Source: Cristatella mucedo
Lineage: Eukaryota; Bryozoa; Phylactolaemata; Cristatellidae
Assembly (NCBI GenBank): GCA_009760855.2
Contig: WPIO01000160.1
Coordinates: forward strand, 225,001-289,000
Reading direction: 5' to 3'
Length of the DNA: 64,000 nt
A program made the translations under genes and the position numbers. Below are positions 12,659-24,975 of the stretch, piece by piece; the stretch's first letter is position 1; every line of letters begins with the position of its first letter. Under the pieces are notes generated by a model that searched no databases, had not been told where the DNA came from, and saw only the letters and a program-made list of their open reading frames with translations.

Positions 12659-14192
12659 CTAGCGTGCAAGCACTAGAGCAGCAGCCAGCGCCACCGGAAA
12701 GAGTAGCAGCTGCACCGGAAAGAGCGAGCGCGTCGCCGCTTCCTTCCCTTTGGCGGTCGTAGTCGAAGGGCTCGTCGTCTGTCCCGATGCGGCCAGCGCC
12801 GTCGTCGTTGTCTGTCCTACATAGGTCAACGTCGTCGTCGCAGGGACAGCAGCCGCCACCGTCGTCTGCTCGGTCGTGGCAGCAGCAGCCGCCGTCGTAG
12901 CTCCTGCAGCCGCTTCTGTCGTCGTCTTCTTCGTCATCGTCTGCGCAGGCGCGGCCGACGTCGTAGCTCCTGCAACTTGCGTTGTCATTGTCTGCACAGG
13001 TGTGGCGGTCGTCAGCGCAGGTGCTGCCGTCGTCTGAGCCGGTGCTGCCGTCGTCTGGGCAAGTGCTGCGGTCGTCTGCACAGGCGCTGCCGTCGTCTGA
13101 GCAGTTGCTGCCGTCGTCTGGGCAAGTGCTGCGGTCGTCTGAGCAGTTGCTGCCGTCGTCTGAGCAGTTGCTGCCGTCGTCAGCGCAGGTGCTGCCGTCG
13201 TCTGTCCAGGTGCTGCCGTCGTCTGGGCAAGTGCTGCGGTCGTCTGCACAGGTGCTGCCGTCGTCTGAGCAGTTGCTGCCGTCGTCTGTGCAAGTGCTGC
13301 CGTCGTCTGCACCGGCGCTGCGGTCGTCTGTCCTGGTGCTGCCGCCGTATTCGCACCTGCACCCGCTGCTGTCGCCGTCGTCTGGGCAGCAGCCGTCGTC
13401 GTAACCACTGTATCAGCCGGTGCGGCCGTCATCTGAGCAGGTGGCGCGGTCGTCGCAGTCCACGTCGCGGCTATCGTCGCCGTCATCAAGGAGGAGGAGG
13501 CAGCCGCCGCCGTCGCGCTGGCCACCACTACGGGCATTCTGTTGCAGAGCTCGGTCGTGCAGATGCAGTCGATGAACAAGTAGCCTGAGCTAGCTAAATC
13601 ATCGGTCGTGTCCGCACAGCCAGGCAATAAGGACAGGTTGGGTGAGCAACCTCGCATGTACGCAGTAGGGTTGCCTTAAAAAAAGACAGCGGCGGAGGAT
13701 TTCACAAGGCGCAGCGGACGGCCGCGGCCGACGAGCGCTCGCGTTCGGCGAGTTTTCGTCAGCCGCCGGAAGAAGGGAGCTCGCACGAGCGCTCGAGCGC
13801 GGCGTCTTCTTCATCCCGGGCGACATACCAGACGACGGCGGATACACGACGACTGTGGCCCAGCACCGTTCTCCGGCAGGACAGATCATCGTCGTGACGC
13901 TGGAACCGTTCGGGTCGAAGGGGTCGTCGCAGCCACTGCCTGAGCTGCTCTGGCAAGAGTAGCACGAAACGCCGTCGTCCGCTGAAAACCGAAACGCAAA
14001 ACCCGGCCGTGCCAGCATGGCGAGCTGGCGGCATATCCGCTTGGCGATGTGCGGCGCGTCGAGGCGTGGCAAACAGGGCGCTCGCACAGACATCACTGCG
14101 TCGTCTGTGTCGAGGTAGGAGGCCCCCGGCGTCGGGCGCCATCTCTGAACGATGAAGTCGCGACACCGCCGCCTGCCCGGCAGGCGTCGCCG

Positions 14193-14222
14193 CTAGTCGC
14201 CTCGCCGGAGCGAGGCGACTAG
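14193..14222. repeat. Perfect 13-bp inverted repeat in Ly6-2 intron 1
   Basis: Arms 14,193-14,205 and 14,210-14,222 are perfect complements around a CGGA loop. The matching place in Ly6-1 intron 1 (near 4,145) is similar but not a perfect hairpin. This suggests that the symmetry arose or was perfected in this copy. Confidence 0.85.
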
Positions 14223-14591
14223 CCGTGACGGACGACGACTCGCGACCTCGCGCGCGGCTTGGCGAGCACGGGCGCGTTGCTACCTGGCCACGCGCGAGCT
14301 CAAGCGCTCCCACGCAACCGCCTACGCCAGCTCCACCGACGCCCGGTGCAGTTGACGAGTTCGGCCACCGACGGAATCCATTTGTCGCGCGAGTTCGCAC
14401 AGGCCGCCACGGCTCGTTCGTGCGCTAAAGTCGATGTTTTCCGATATATTCGCAGTGATATCTTCGGACGAGTAGCTAGTCACGGAAAATCTGCCCCTGG
14501 ATTGCCTCCTCCGGCAGCAGCGCCAAATGAAGCAACGAGAAATTGCGTGAGACCCCGCGTCTGAGCACGAAGGAGAAGGACCTGCGGGCGT

Positions 14592-14862
14592 TATAATAAT
14601 GATAATAACGCCCTTGATAAAGCGCCCTCTGAGAACTTAATCTTTTTCTAGGAGCTTTACATTTGCTGCAAAGGAAAATGCAACTAAATGGTAGGTAAAA
14701 TCGTGCTTGAAATGCAAGCAAAGTGAATAATATGGTCAGGGGTGACATGCACAGGGTCAGCATGCAAATGTGGATAGTGGCAGCATGCACAGTGTCAGCA
14801 CGCATAAGCAGATGAAGGACGAATCACAGGGACACACTAAATGCTTTTCTAAATAATGGCAA
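14592..14862 (-). mobile_element. LINE-A 3' tail in Ly6-2 intron 1
   Basis: On the minus strand this carries the LINE-A 3' untranslated region and the terminal hairpin (AAAGCTCC...GGGCGCTTT type), ending in an ATT-rich tail. It is 5'-truncated to about 270 bases. It lies inside an intron, so it need not disturb splicing. Confidence 0.8.
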
Positions 14863-16485
14863 TTGGCCTAAGCAATTGCCTCCTCTACCCTTACGCCGCC
14901 ATGCTGGCGCCTATTTGCTATTTATACCGCCTATACGGCGGCATAAGAGACGCCGAGACGTCGCAGAGGTGATGGTTGCCTAAAAAAATTGGCAAAATGA
15001 TAGACAGCTTAAGAGTCGCCGTGACGCTTTGATGTAGCTTAGCTGAGACGGGCTAAGTCATCGCTGCGATCGTCTTTGTGAACCAGCTCAGATTCACCGT
15101 GCAGACAGGAAACGCGCCGAAAACATGTCCATACTGACGCGGGCACCAGCACAGTTGCCGCTATCAATTTTATTTGATTTCTTTAAAGATTGCACGTTCA
15201 CTTCTCAGGACAGACTGTTTTACTTGGACAACAGAAAGAGACGCTAGCAGTTAACTGATCCACACGCCATGCTTCAACGTACCAACTGCGTCATTGCAGA
15301 AGAAGCTGCGGAAGCGAAAGAAATACCGGAAACGGAAGCGATATAAGGTGCCAAAAGCAAATGGCGGATGCAGGCTTGAATCGAGATCGGACGCCGCCGT
15401 GTTGCGAGCGAAAGGTGAGCTGGACGCATAAAAACGGTCGGCCAAAGATTTGCCGCCTTCGTTTGTGGTGCTTGCCGCCCTCGTCGGCTGAGAGCCCCGC
15501 AAAAGAGACGCACGAGAACACGCTCGTCTGCAAGCCACGTTGCAGTTCTTCAACCCACGGATCCAGACCGGGCGAGCGGCTGGCGAGCAAGCGAGCGACC
15601 TAGAGTGAGCAATCTAGAGGCGATCTAGAGCGAGCGAGCGACTGCGCTCCAGCGAGCGATCGGAGCGCGGCAGGAGCCGCTCAGGGCCGCGCACCAACCG
15701 CGGCCGCCGCCGTGCGGCTGCTGCCGCCTCTGCTCAGGCGAGCCGTAGCCTCGGCCGCCGCCGCCGAGCTTCGGTAGGAGAGAAACCTCGAAACCTCCGT
15801 TGCTCTTCGCTTGCGCGCGTAAGCAGTCGATTGCTTCTATGAAGTTCGCAATCGGACGAGCTAAATTGCATCTTGCAGCCGCCGCGGTTCCCGGAGCAAG
15901 CGCCCAAAAAGCAGGCCGGATCTGGGCGTGGCCGCCGGCGTACCTCATGCGACCGGCAGAACCAGCTGAGTCAGCGTCGCGATCGCTACGATCCGGATGA
16001 GCCAAGACGTTATCGCAAGTACGACGGAAGCCGTAAGACCGTTGCTTAGGCGTGCTCCGGCTGCAGCAGAGGCAGGCAGCGACTTGTGCGTGCTCGCTTG
16101 CTCATCTGAGAGGCCCGCACGGCTGCAGCACCCGCTCGCTGTTCGGTCGGAGTCGGTGGCGACCCAGCTCTGGGCTGCGCGTGGGCAAAAGCTCGATTAA
16201 ATGGGGCAGAAATAATAAACTCTCCTGCCGGCAGTTCAAGGCCATTCGCTAGGAGCACCGATACACCACGCCCTCGGTTGCAGAGATTGGCAGAGCGACG
16301 ACCGCTTGCCGTTCTTCTCGCACGATAATCGGTCGCCGGGCAACCGGTCTTTTCACTCTGTGAGATTGCGGCAGCAGCCACCGCCGGGAGCAGCGGTGCA
16401 GCTGCAGCGCACGGTGCACGCGCGCGCGTCCGGCGCGAGCGCCCACGCAGCGGCGCCGCCGACGCCGCCGCGAAGCGAACTCACG

Positions 16486-16782
16486 TTAAATCATGGCCTG
16501 CCGCCGTCTGGCCGCCTCTTCCCGGTAGCCAACGGCTGCGGCCGCTTCCGCCGACGAGCCGTCGTCGTCGGCGGTGCTCGGCTCCAAGCTGTCGCGGCCA
16601 CGGAGCGGGCGGCCCTCGTCGAAGTCAAAGCTCCAGCGGAGCGACGGATCCTCGACAATCGCGCTCAGCTCGGTCTGCCGAAGCAGGCCCGTCTCGTCCG
16701 GTTCGGGCCGGCCGAACAGGCATCGAACCGCTTCCTGGCAGGGCTGAGCGCCGCCGCTAACGATCGCAACGTCGGCATTCAT
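16486..16782 (-). CDS. Conserved hypothetical ORF, 98 residues (paralog of 36,856-37,179)
   Basis: I do not recognise this protein. It begins MNADVAIVSGGAQPCQEAV and ends REEAARRRQAMI before a stop. Its partner at 36,856-37,179 is alignable over nearly the whole length, and the differences in length are multiples of three codons, so the frame is kept. Shared blocks include AVRCLFG, EDPSLxWxFDFDEG and DDDGSSAEAAAAVGYREEA. It has no signal peptide or membrane segment and is acidic in the middle. It lies upstream of Ly6-2 exon 1 on the same strand. It may be one exon of a larger gene. Ly6-1 has no such frame in the matching place. Confidence 0.45.
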   Translation of the reverse strand: MNADVAIVSGGAQPCQEAVRCLFGRPEPDETGLLRQTELSAIVEDPSLRWSFDFDEGRPLRGRDSLEPSTADDDGSSAEAAAAVGYREEAARRRQAMI

Positions 16783-16879
16783 GTCGAGCGTCGTGCGGTC
16801 GGGCGCTGGCAGGAGTAGGAAGCAGCGAAGTAGGGCGTCTGGCGTGAGTGCACGCGTACGCTGGCTCCCACTGGATGCT

Positions 16880-18290
16880 GGCCGACGAATGACCTGAGCT
16901 CGGCCGGCTGGGAGGCATCCCGAAGGCCCGGTCTGCCTCCGAGCCGCGTCCAGCGCTTCGATTGGCTGAGCTCGTGGTCACGCGCTCGCGAGAGCGGTCA
17001 CCACTGGCCAGGCTGCTATTCTTTATTGTCGTTAGTTTTCAGCCTACTCTGCACCGCTTTCGGTCGCGCTTCGATGCGTCGCGGTGGCCGTCGCCGCCGT
17101 CGTCCGTAGGCTTTCAAATTCACCGCTTCGAGCAAATGGAAGGAATTCCTCACCTCGTCGCTATGGGCGTTCCATCTATCGGCCGATTTCTGTTACCGCC
17201 GAGCCGCTCCTATTCTCCTCGCTCGGCTCGCGCTTTGTCGCTCCGTTGTTGTCTGCTGCGGCGGCCGCTCCTCCTCCCGGCGTCAGCAGCGGCGTCAGTC
17301 AGCCGTCGGTGCAGGGAGCCAGTCCTGCGGCACGCCGCCGAACGACTGCGAATCCCGTCGGACCGCCAGTAGGCTAGCAGCCGCTGCGCCAGCTGCCGAG
17401 GTCGAGCCGGTTGCGTCGGCGGGGGCACGAAGCGCAGAAGTAGTAGCTCATGCAGCTTTCGGCTCGGCTATCGTAACCTCGGCGGCGCAGTTGAATACAT
17501 CGCCATCCGACCGTTTAATTTGCTCTCCCGTTTGCAGCAAAAAAACCGAAAACGAGTGGCGGCGAAGCTCTGATCGGCTCGCTAAGCTTCAGCACTTTGC
17601 CGAGCGATGCTCGCAGAGAGGGAATTTCATAAGCGAGATCAACCGAGGGTGCACCGCCGATAACAAATTCGTGGCCGCTCGCCCGGATCGATGGTCGGGG
17701 GAGACGCCATGACACTGACGCAATGCGTGTTATCCCAAAAACTCGACCGTCTCCCTTTACAGCTAATATGAGGTGCCTAAAACAGAACTTTAGTTTTCCT
17801 GGGGCGATATTAAAAATCGCCATCTTAATATTGTAATTAACTGCTGCCTTCCCGGTGAACGCTCTGCCGAGGTACCGCTAGAGGGCGTCCCGACAGCAGC
17901 CGAACGCGGCTGCAGCGTCGCAGAGCACCCAAGCCGCCATGAAATACCAAACTAGCTAGCTTCCAGAGACTATGTAGGGCTGTAGGATTGCGCATTGGAG
18001 GAATATAGGCATGCAGAATCAGCCGTGGCGTCCATCAGCACCCTTACATCGCCCGGAGTGCCTGTCAAGTGTTTGACACGAGTTCTAGAGTGCTGCTGTT
18101 GCCCGCTCGCTCAAAGCCTGGATCGCAAATGTTTGAACGGCGCCATACATGAACATGGCGCCAGCATTTAAGCTGCCTAACCGCGGATTATCGCAAGGAT
18201 TGTCCTTTTCGTAGCCACTAGCTTTCGCATACCGCGAAAAGTCGTAGGCACATCGGCAATGGCAATCTGGCAGATCTAACATGCTCCTGC
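16880..18290. repeat. Duplicated flank E, copy 2
   Basis: This matches about 5,530-6,790 and, in its first part, 37,260-37,480. Shared landmarks include CGCTTCGATTGGCTGAGCT and CGAGGTACCGCTAGAGGGCG. The conserved GATTGG is an inverted CCAAT box, so the block may contain promoter sequence. Open frames are not preserved between copies. Confidence 0.65.
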
Positions 18291-20607
18291 CGCATTACTC
18301 ACTTAGAAATGTCGCGGCGTGAGCTGCTGCAAAGGGCGAGCTCAATCAATGCGGCTGATCGACGGTTTTCAAGCGGTATCTGCTGAGTGATAATAATAAT
18401 AATATATAACAATATGAATAATACCAATAGCGATATTCTATCAAACATTCGTCGCAGTGCTTGGGGCCGTGCACAGATTCTCGCTTGCATTGCCAGCCTT
18501 AGCGGCTAGCTCAGAAAGCGAGCGAGCGTAGTTTAGCTGCGACCGCGGCCGCCTTCATTCAACGCAGAAGACGCTGGCGGAAGACTCTTCTTGGATCTGC
18601 GCATTTGCGCCGCCGCTAGATCAAATCGGCGGCTCAACGAGCGAGGGCGCCCTCGAGATTTCTCGCGTGAGATTTTCCACGTGATTTATAGCGTTGCAAC
18701 GTCACCGTAATGCTGTTTCGAGGCAGCAGAGACAAAGCCAGCCGTGACTGTCACCCGTAGACAGACATGTGAGAAACCACACGTCGGAAGTCGTGGAGCT
18801 ACTACATTATTGAAGTTCGTTCAGCTGTTGGTTCAGCAGTCATAGCATCTCTGGCATGCCGGCTCTACGTCCAGAGAGCCGAGCGTCATTTGCTCCAATG
18901 TGACCTTTTACCTTTGGTGACCGAAGAAAATGTGCAGCGAAAGCCTGCTCACCATCGGTAGGGTAGCGCCGCTGCTGCCGCGATAATTCGGGCTTGCTCA
19001 GACAAAGATGATTGACCTGTTGGACCGGTGCTGTGCTGCGTTGGTCCGCTAGTTGAGGTGCTCGCCTTCAACGACAGAGGTCAAGATGAGCGTATTTGAG
19101 TAGTGCAGGAATATACAAGCAGCTGCTTTTGAACACAACCAGTTGTTGCTGATGTGTCTGTTAATACATTTTCTGTTGCGTGAGGAGTTCATGGCAGACC
19201 CGTGGACGTAAGACTGCCCAGAGAAGTTTCGCAGTCGGACGAGTGGTATTAACCTCTTAACCTATAACCTTATGTAACCTATATTAGTGCTACTTAGTGT
19301 ATACCCGCATGTGCATATACAGCTGTACATGAATCGTAACTGAATACATATTATTCATAGCATCTTCAAAATAGCAGCAAGTATGTGAAAGTAGTGATTC
19401 TACATGAAACAAAAGAAACGGCATTTTTTGCATTTTATTTTCATATGAAATCTATTTAAACTGAAGTGTCACTCAAATTTTCGGTCCGCTATACGTGTAT
19501 GCATGTGGACAAGCACTTGTCTTTTTCACAGTATTTATATTTTTACAGTATTTTTTATATTTATTAATATTATTATTTTGTTATTGTTTTTATTATTTTT
19601 TAAAGTATTTATATTTCTAACAGTATTTTCTTTAAACTATTAGACCAAAGGGGGTTAATGAAATGCCAACTCTGTCTGGTTCAGTATGGTTTTTCAGGCC
19701 TCGCTGATCCGTCAAGGGTTCAAGTGTGCAGCTTTGACTACCGAACAGTTTTTACCTTCCTCGGAAGAGCGGGGTTATATAGACACGTTTTAGCAAACAA
19801 ACAGCCAGCGTCTTTGCAAAAAACGCAGCGGTCTTTCATTGGCTCAACGGAAGCACGCTGCTGGAGCCAATTTAATTTTACACCGTAGCAGCTAGCTGAA
19901 AGGACAAAGTGATTCTATCGAACGTGGGCCAGAGCATGAGGTCATTGTTAGAGAAAGTAAGTTCTGTTGAAAGAAAGTATTATCTTTTGAAGTTATTACT
20001 TGCTCTAGACAAAAGGATCGATTGGCGTGTCTACGTTACAGTTGCATCTGGTTTATTCAAAAAAGCCCTCTAATAAGCATTCGACAGGGTGACGTAGCAC
20101 GGAGTCATCACCACTACGCACCCAAATTTTCAGAGCGTGCCACAGTCAAGCAAGCTGATAAATTTGTTTCCCTTGCCAAACTCGCAAACGGTGCGACCCT
20201 GGGTTGAAAATAAATGTGGTCTGAACAAGGAAGGTGTCGATAAGATACTCAACCTGCTGAAAATATTCCTGAGGCTGATAGCTATTAGTGCGATCGCGTT
20301 AAATTACTATTAATAATGACAATTATTAATTAACGAAATTATTAAACCTAAATCAATAAATATTTATCACTAATTATTAATATTATTAATATTATTAAAT
20401 TACTGCATCGTTAACAATCATCTAAGAGCTGACGTCTTCCATGCCAGTGGTAAGGGACTTGGCTTCGTAAAACGTCAACATGGAAGGATTGTCGTCAAAA
20501 TTGAAACCTGTATTAAGTCTAGAGATGATTTTCAATGAGCGAGACTTCAGTTACCTATTAAAAAGGCTCGTAAATCAGGTAGAATTGTGAAACGAGGCGC
20601 CGCTCTA
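18291..20607. other. Gene-poor stretch
   Basis: More than 2 kb without a recognisable gene. The second half becomes AT-rich, with ATTATT runs near 19,540-19,620 and 20,300-20,400. I found no tRNA, transposase or conserved frame. Confidence 0.5.
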
Positions 20608-21112
20608 ATAATCATAATAATGCACATGATAAAGTGCCCTCAGAGAACTTAATCTCTCTCTAGGCGCCTAACATTTGCTGCAAACGGAAATGCAATTGAA
20701 TGGTGAGTAATATAATGCTTGATAAACAAACAAATGAATAACATGGTTAGGAGATGACATGCATGGGTCAGCGTGCAAATGTGGTTAGAATGCACGGTGT
20801 CAGCACCAATGAGCACATCATGGACGAGTCACGGGGATCCACTAAATGCTGTCCTAAATAGGTGTGTTTTTTAAGTTCTTTTTAAATGTGGTCAAGTCAG
20901 GGAATGTTCTAACGCAGGTCGAGAGGGAGTTCAAGGCTTTGGGAGCATACGAACTAAATGCACGGTCTCCAAAGGATTTGAGGTTTGTACGGGGTATTTG
21001 TAGACTGTTGGATTCCGAAAAGCGGGTGGTACGATGCTTGGCCTGATGGGGGAGTAGATTTGAGAAAAAAGCTGGAGCCAAAGAATGAAGTGACCTTAAA
21101 GTGAGCAACAAA
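20608..21112 (-). mobile_element. LINE-A, 5'-truncated copy
   Basis: The minus strand carries the C-terminal end of the LINE-A reverse transcriptase protein (short frame at 20,854-21,111 with PHQAKHRTTRFSESNS) followed by the 3' UTR and terminal hairpin. An ATAATAATG-type tail marks the 3' end near 20,610. Confidence 0.85.
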
Positions 21113-21116
21113 AACC

Positions 21117-21300
21117 TAATAATAATAAAAATAATGCACTTGATAAAGCACCTTCGAAGAACTTAATCTCTTTCTAGGCGCTTTACATTTGCTGCAAAGT
21201 GAAATGCAATGGAATGGTAAGTAAAATCATGCTTGAAATGCAAACAAAATGAATAATATGGTTAGGGGTGACATGCACGGGGTATACATGAGTGACTTCA
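21117..21300 (-). mobile_element. LINE-A solo 3' tail
   Basis: Directly after the previous copy, a second LINE-A 3' end begins with an AATAATAATAAAAATAATG tail and the terminal hairpin. It extends only about 180 bases. It may be a nested or adjacent insertion. Confidence 0.75.
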
Positions 21301-21639
21301 TTTCCGTTGCCATAGGACACGGCGTACGATTCGCTTCTAACTAGGTAAATAATTATGAGTCTTGCCCGCTTAGTTTCACAAAGCATTTGTCCTCGTGTGC
21401 ATTTACAATGCTTAAAAAGTGGCGCCACCTCTTTGCGACTTGAATTCGCTCCTGTGCGATGCCGATCGTAAATTTCCCACAATTCCTCACCGACCGCACT
21501 GAACGGTTCCTTACCAAGCTGTTTAGGCCAAAGTATTCACAGTGTGATTATTATATTTCGAATTCTTGTAAGTTCCAAATCTTTTATTCATTCTAGTACT
21601 TACATCTGACCTACTTCAAGCGCAGCATTTATATTGGAC

Positions 21640-21965
21640 ATAGTGGAAGCTGACGTTTTCTTAGGGTGTAATTCAAAGTATTATCAAAAATGTTAATACC
21701 TCTTGGGATAGAGAGATGTAGCAAATGAATTAATTGAAAAAGGATCTTGCTAAGCTGGTTTTAGTAGCATTAAAAAGATTGAAGTGTCAACACTATTTCA
21801 GTAAGTATTTAGGCAGTATCACTCTATTAAAACTGCTCTACTCAATATAACCAATGATATCCTTAGCAGCTAAGACGATGGCAATGTAACAGCCCTCGCC
21901 TTTTTGAATCTATCAGCTGCGTTCGACACTATTGATCACGATATACTACGATTGGACGATCGAGA
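21640..21965 (+). mobile_element. LINE-B reverse transcriptase fragment, decayed
   Basis: The plus strand contains a worn piece of the fingers/palm region of reverse transcriptase, with DDGNVTALAFL and SAAFDTIDHD still legible in one frame. The matching LINE-B stretch is near 34,740-34,870. Stops and substitutions show it is old. Confidence 0.65.
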
Positions 21966-22375
21966 ATAGCGATCGGTCTGGCAGACGAGAGGCACTAATA
22001 TGTTTCAAATCGCACTTGTCCACTCTTGTCGAACTAATGCCGCGTGGTGCTTGCATCTCATCCAGATGACCGGTCACTTGCTTGGATGCACGAGTGTACT
22101 TCCTCAATTCTTTGCTGTTCACCTTTTTTTTCTTTTTTTTTCGGAAAAGTGATTCGGGAAGTAAGACGGAGCAAAGGGGTTGCAAAGGGGGCAAAGTGCA
22201 AAGGTTCACTCACTTTGCTACAGAGAGTGACAGTGACCAGATCTGGTTCCGATTCTAATGCAATCAATTGTCTCCAAAGACGCAGGAAAAAAATAGTGTC
22301 TATCTAAACTTGATAAGCGGCCGTCTAGGCAATTTCTAATAGGTCTTTTTATATTATTCTGTATTAAAGGCTTCA

Positions 22376-22492
<117 letters not shown>

Positions 22493-22764
22493 GCAGTATT
22501 AGCGGCTGGGAATAAAGGCTTTTTCTGTAAGACGTGTATGGTTTGTCTTTATCCAGGCGCTTTGTGTAAGCCACAGAAATCGAGCCCACGAGCGGCGGCG
22601 GCCGACGGCGAGTCCGACGGAGGCTCCAGCGTGCGAGGCCGGCGCAGAGCACGGACAGCTCTGCACAGGCCGCGCACGCTTACACTCGCTCGCCTTTAGT
22701 ATTCACGAAGCGAGATTCGCCGAGCCGAGCGGTGCCGAGCCGACACGCGGCGGCGATGCTAAGT

Positions 22765-23120
22765 GACAAGCCGTAAGCTGCAGAGTTTTGCACTAGCTGT
22801 AAGCGCCTGATTGCACGCGCCGGTAGGCCAGCAAGCAACGAGTTACAGAAGTCAAGATGGGATGTCACGAATGCGTGGACCAATTTGAACGTGGTATCAC
22901 TGTCTGAAAATGTCCGAAATTTAGAAATTTGTTATGTAGCTGACAGTTATATAGCTGAAAGTGGGCAGACTTGACTGTGGAGCCGAAGAGATGGTCTAAT
23001 GAAAGGTCAATTCTGAACAGGACGCGTAGATTACGTACGGGTTCAATCGGAGATGTGCTGGCAGAGCCGACTTTGAGCGCCAGGTCTTGTCCAGTTTCTG
23101 AGTAGCACTTGGTTCGCCGT
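22765..23120 (-). mobile_element. LINE-A internal fragment, decayed
   Basis: This matches 41,580-41,900 in the same orientation, with landmarks AGTTTTGCACTAGCTG and GGCCAGCAAGCAACGAG. Both the 5' and 3' ends of the LINE are missing. The reading frame is interrupted. Confidence 0.75.
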
Positions 23121-23859
23121 TTCGTGCAGCTAGCATTAACAGGCAGGAAGAAAGACCGCCATTTGTCTAATGCAGCCGATCTTGGTAATCGGCGGCGGCT
23201 TTATAATTTTAATAATTTATTATTAAATGGCGGTGGCTTTATTTATTTATTGATTTGTTAATATAAGGCGGCGGCTCTATTAAATTAGGAGCTGACCTCT
23301 GTGGCTTCCATTGCTTTTCAAAGCGTTTACTGGTGGCTATCTCGCCAACACACTGTGGTGTGGGAGCAATATACATTTTTCATGTAACAAAGTATAAGTG
23401 GAGACCATAGCTGAAGGAGCAATTATGAAGTAATGGCCGCAAAAAAGCAGCCGAGCAGAAGTTGTGAGAATCAATATGAAAATGCAGTCAGCGTAGGTGA
23501 AACTTTTTTATTACAAAGTTTAAATGATCAGAATAATAATCATAATGATGAGCCACCTGAAAGACTACCGCTGTCTGTCTGTATATCGTGCTTTATAGGC
23601 ACGTGCATGCGTGCATCTTTATATAGAGGTGAGTCAATGCAGTGCTTGCACGTGTGTGTGTGCATTCACCTCTGTCTGTGTGTGTGTGTGTGGATGTGTG
23701 TGCGTGTGTGTGAGTGTGCGTGTGTGTGTACCCGCGTGGGTGTGTGTGCGAGTATATTTGCAAACTGGAAAAGGTGACTGTCCTTATAACGCCACCTGGA
23801 ATCCTGCTTAGAGTGATTTAGATAAGCCTTACATATGTAATTGTTAGTTGCCAAAGATG
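23121..23859. other. Intergenic stretch with a (GT)n patch at about 23,655-23,755
   Basis: The plus frame at 23,433-23,777 is largely made of the GT patch and is not convincing as a gene. A TTATTTATT-rich patch lies near 23,210-23,270. Nothing else is recognisable. Confidence 0.5.
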
Positions 23860-24385
23860 TCGATGACTTTTTGGTCCCTCCTTTCTCCGGCTCCAGCCTA
23901 TCTATCTCTCAGATCTACTCCCCCACCAAGCCAAGCATCGTTCCACCCACTTTTCTGAATGTAACTGTTTACCAAAACCTCGTAAAAACCTCAAATCCTT
24001 TGTAGGCCATGCATTCAGTTCGTATGCTAACAAAGTCTAGAACTCACTTCCGACTTGCGTCACGACATCTCTTGACTTGACTACATTTAAAAAACAACTT
24101 AAAAAAGCATTTGTTTTATACAGCATTTAGTAGGTCCCCATGATTCGTCCTTTATTTGCTTATGCGTGCTGCCATTGTGCTTGCTGCCACTTACCACACT
24201 TGCATGCTGTCCCTCTGTCTGTCAACCCTAACCGTGTTTCATGTTACGTATAAAGTACGATATTACTCACAATTCGATCGCACTTCCCTTTGCAGCAAAT
24301 GTAAAGTGCTTCGAAGCAGATTCAGTTATCTGAGGGCGTTGTATAAAATGCATTCTTCTTATTATTATTATTGCTATTATTAAGG
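23860..24385 (+). mobile_element. LINE-A 3' end, 5'-truncated
   Basis: The plus strand encodes the decayed end of the LINE-A protein (YLSLSDLLPHQAKH-like in broken frames) and then the 3' UTR, the terminal hairpin, and a TTATTATTATTATTG tail at 24,357-24,380. Confidence 0.8.
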
Positions 24386-24975
24386 ATACACGCTGGACAT
24401 AATGGAGTGGCTTCAAATAATGGCATCTTCCTGCATTTTGTCCTCCTCATTCGCGTTCTCCTGCTCCGCCTCCGTCTCGTTCTCCGTCTTGTCCTCCTTC
24501 GTTCCTCCTTCCCGCTCCTGCTGCTTCTTCTCCATCCTCTCTTCATGTTTTCCTTCCCCCTCCTTCTCTACTCCATTTACTTTTTCTTTGCCTCCTCATC
24601 CTGCTCTTTTTCCGTCTCATCAGCTGCTGCTGTTGCATAGTGTTACAAACGAGGACCATTTTCGCGAACTGAGCGTCTACATTACTGGCTCCCGTCGCAC
24701 ACGTTCTCGCAAGTAAAATGGCGGCCTATTACTACTTGTACTACAAATGATAATAATACGTTTCTACCACGCCCTCGCAGAACTTGCTCACATTTGTTGC
24801 ACAGAACTGGTGGTTGAATATTTGATGGAAGCATGCTCAATGACAGTAAAAATAAAACTGATCGAAGCGATTTCCGCGGTGTCAGCATGCAAATACGGTA
24901 AAGGGCATCATGTGAAGTGTTAGCACGCGTGGATGCACAAAGAAGGAATCCCGAGGACTCGCTACTACAAAAAAG
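24386..24975 (-). mobile_element. Pyrimidine-rich stretch and a worn LINE-A 3' tail (about 24,745-24,975)
   Basis: Bases 24,440-24,620 are TCC/CTC-rich and their open frames are low complexity. From about 24,745 the minus strand resembles the LINE-A 3' UTR (GTCAGCATGCAAAT, then GTTAGCACGC), but is clearly diverged. The terminal hairpin is eroded. Confidence 0.5.

Larger units (their letters stand above)
12659..16013 (-). pseudogene. Ly6-2: long-stalk Ly6/uPAR gene with a lost start codon
   Basis: The exon layout matches Ly6-1: exon 1 at 15,944-16,013, exon 2 at 13,829-13,981, exon 3 at 12,659-13,674, all at phase 1 junctions. Exons 2 and 3 are fully open and keep all ten domain cysteines (VSCYSC, YMRGCS, CTTELCN). 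The stalk is much longer than in Ly6-1, with about 20 runs of TTAAxxQ-type repeats, and ends in the same hydrophobic GPI-type tail. Exon 1 is damaged: the ATG is ATA (16,011-16,013), and the last codon before the donor is TGA where Ly6-1 has CAA. No upstream in-frame ATG rescues it. It is therefore a pseudogene, unless another first exon is used. Intron 1 (13,982-15,943) contains a LINE-A tail. Confidence 0.75.

Noticed and set aside
12982-13588. Arg/Cys-rich and Ser/Gln-rich plus frames of 140-203 residues
   Set aside because: They are antisense shadows of the Thr/Ala-rich stalk of Ly6-2.
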